In this document: in pieces, positions 62,591 to 64,000 of the stretch
How positions within the stretch are numbered: the first letter of the stretch is position 1
How the letters are laid out: the number at the start of each line of letters is the position of its first letter
Assembly: GCA_009792885.1 (NCBI GenBank)
Contig: WMCF01000006.1
Span: 6,336,028 to 6,400,027 of the forward strand
Length of the DNA stretch: 64,000 bases
From: Eremophila alpestris peregrina
Taxonomy: Eukaryota > Chordata > Aves > Passeriformes > Alaudidae
Direction of reading: 5' to 3'
Translations under genes and position numbers: made by a program
Notes under the pieces: model-generated
Databases searched by the model: none
Told to the model about the DNA's origin: nothing
What the model saw: only the letters and a program-made list of their open reading frames with translations

Positions 62591-64000
62591 AAGAATCCCT
62601 GGCAGCCTTCACATTTTTGCTGAGTTTGTTTCTTGAATTGGGTTCAGCGTTGTTGGAAGTGCTTTTTTCCCCTGGAGGAAGAAGGACTGAAATGCTCATT
62701 CTTGGTGAAAGGATGCTTTGAATGGGTTAATCCAGCATGGTTTGGATCTTGAGAACAAGACATCATTTGGCAACAGTGAAAGTATGCTTATGTTTCTGCA
62801 CGTGAGGTGGACAGAAATCCTTTCAAAGACAGCACACAGGTCCTGGTGCTGGCTGGGACTGCAGCTGGAGCTTTGGTGTTGTGGGAGCATGTCCTCAAAT
62901 CCCAACTGGAAGGCAATACAGAAACATGGCCTGCTGCTGCTCTAGCACTGCTGTGATGTGGCTCCTGAGAAGAGCAGCACCTCCTGCAAGGCACTTTTTC
63001 TTTCAGGTGTTATGTGAGTGTGAGCATTCAGATCTGGAGCGTATGGTGGAGGAGGGCAGTGTCACCACTGGTCTGTTCAGTATTTGGGAACTACTGGTGG
63101 CTTTTGGAAGGGGAAAATCATAATCTTAGTAACCTGCTTGAAATGAGTTCATTCCTGTGGGTGATTTCAGTGATTTCTAGTCTTCAGAGGAGAGATTCAA
63201 TTGAATGTCCACATTTTCTAGCAATGGTTTTCTAAAAACTTAAGCTTATTAATGCTCTACTTTTCATTTCTGTTTGTCATTTCTGTTCACAGTTGTGATG
63301 TATGGGAACAGCAAGGAGTTGCTTTTTGTATGCATCCCTCACCAGTTTCTTTCAACATTGATAGAACAGCATGCAATATTAATTATTTAAACCCACTTAA
63401 TTGTCTCCATCATGAAACAATCTGTGTGTGGGATTATTTAATTAGCAGAAAGTTAGTCTAATAAGAACCCAAATCAGACTAGAGTGGATAATAGTGAGGT
63501 GTGCTATAAAAAAGAGTAGCAACTATCACCTGTGTATCTGTAGCTAATCAGGTTTTGAAGAGCAGCATCTAAAACTGGCAATTATGAGTGATTTGCTCAT
63601 GCCTTTGGCAGCTCATCATTGTAATGTTCTCAGGCTGATGATTAATGGGATCTCTCAAACTTATCCTAATGAGCCTTTAATACAGCTACTGTTAATTGTA
63701 ACAAACATAAAAGAGCTTCTGGGGGAAGGAGCAGGATCTCCCTCTCGTCCATATCACTGAAATCCTCAGGGGTGGCATTCAAGATGGTTTTGGCTGCTCC
63801 AGGTCTCTCTTATGAGTGCTTGCCTTGACACAGATCCCTCAAATCAGATGTCTCAGAGCATCGCCTATGAAGTAATAGTGGATTTCTGGAGTGGCTCTGA
63901 ATGGTGAGCAAGCTCCCCAAGCTACAGAGATAACAAATCCACTCAGGTTTGCCTGTTGAGGGAAGTATGTTTTTGTATGCAATGCTCACAAAAAAAAAAA
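62591..64000. other. Region downstream of FZD4
   Basis: No gene was recognised. The stretch at about 63540-63720 is rich in homeodomain-like motifs (TAATGAG, GATTAATGG, GTTAATTG) and looks like candidate conserved regulatory DNA. The window ends in a run of A residues. Confidence 0.6.

Noticed and set aside
1..64000. CRISPR arrays, bacterial operons, tRNA or rRNA genes, novel defence-like systems.
   Set aside because: The window is ordinary vertebrate DNA. I saw no regular spacer-repeat array and no tRNA B-box with a matching cloverleaf. A tRNAscan or Infernal run would be needed to exclude small RNAs fully.

Overview
This window is vertebrate nuclear DNA, most likely from a bird. It has intron-split genes, CpG-island promoters and several CR1 LINE fragments of the kind that dominate avian genomes. 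There are two old solo LTRs, and I recognised no mammalian-type SINEs. Coding sequence makes up only a few percent of the window.

Two genes can be named, transcribed away from each other. TMEM135 is on the minus strand: exon 1 (coding part 37595-37735), exon 2 (27377-27504), exon 3 (21764-21856) and exon 4 (1706-1739). The rest of the gene lies beyond the left edge. The four exons join in frame to give the first 132 residues. FZD4 is on the plus strand and complete: exon 1 coding part 56604-56864, exon 2 coding part 58031-59359, giving 529 residues, then a long 3' untranslated region probably ending near 62.6 kb. The start codons are 18.9 kb apart. The same head-to-head order is known in mammals, which supports both gene calls.

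Layout: 1-37594 is TMEM135 introns and small exons. They hold two related LTRs (3558-4079 and 17772-18269), a CR1 reverse-transcriptase fragment (about 14655-15490), a probable very old CR1-like stretch (about 24440-25290), a CR1 3' end (about 28200-28460) and a C-rich degenerate minisatellite (about 36920-37560). 37560-38020 is the TMEM135 CpG island, followed by a TG/CCC-rich degenerate array. 38171-56380 is intergenic DNA with two CR1 3' ends and no gene I can recognise. 56380-57350 is the FZD4 CpG island, which includes exon 1 and an 11-bp minisatellite in the intron. 62600-64000 is downstream DNA with a homeodomain-motif-rich stretch near 63.6 kb.

FZD4 is a seven-pass Wnt/Norrin receptor at the plasma membrane. 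TMEM135 is a multi-pass organelle membrane protein tied to mitochondrial and peroxisomal function. They are neighbours, not known pathway partners, although both matter in the retina. I found no operon, CRISPR array, RNA gene or obvious new biological system. The best leads are the intron-retention reading frame of FZD4, the paired solo LTRs, and simple-sequence DNA lying on or beside splice and promoter elements.
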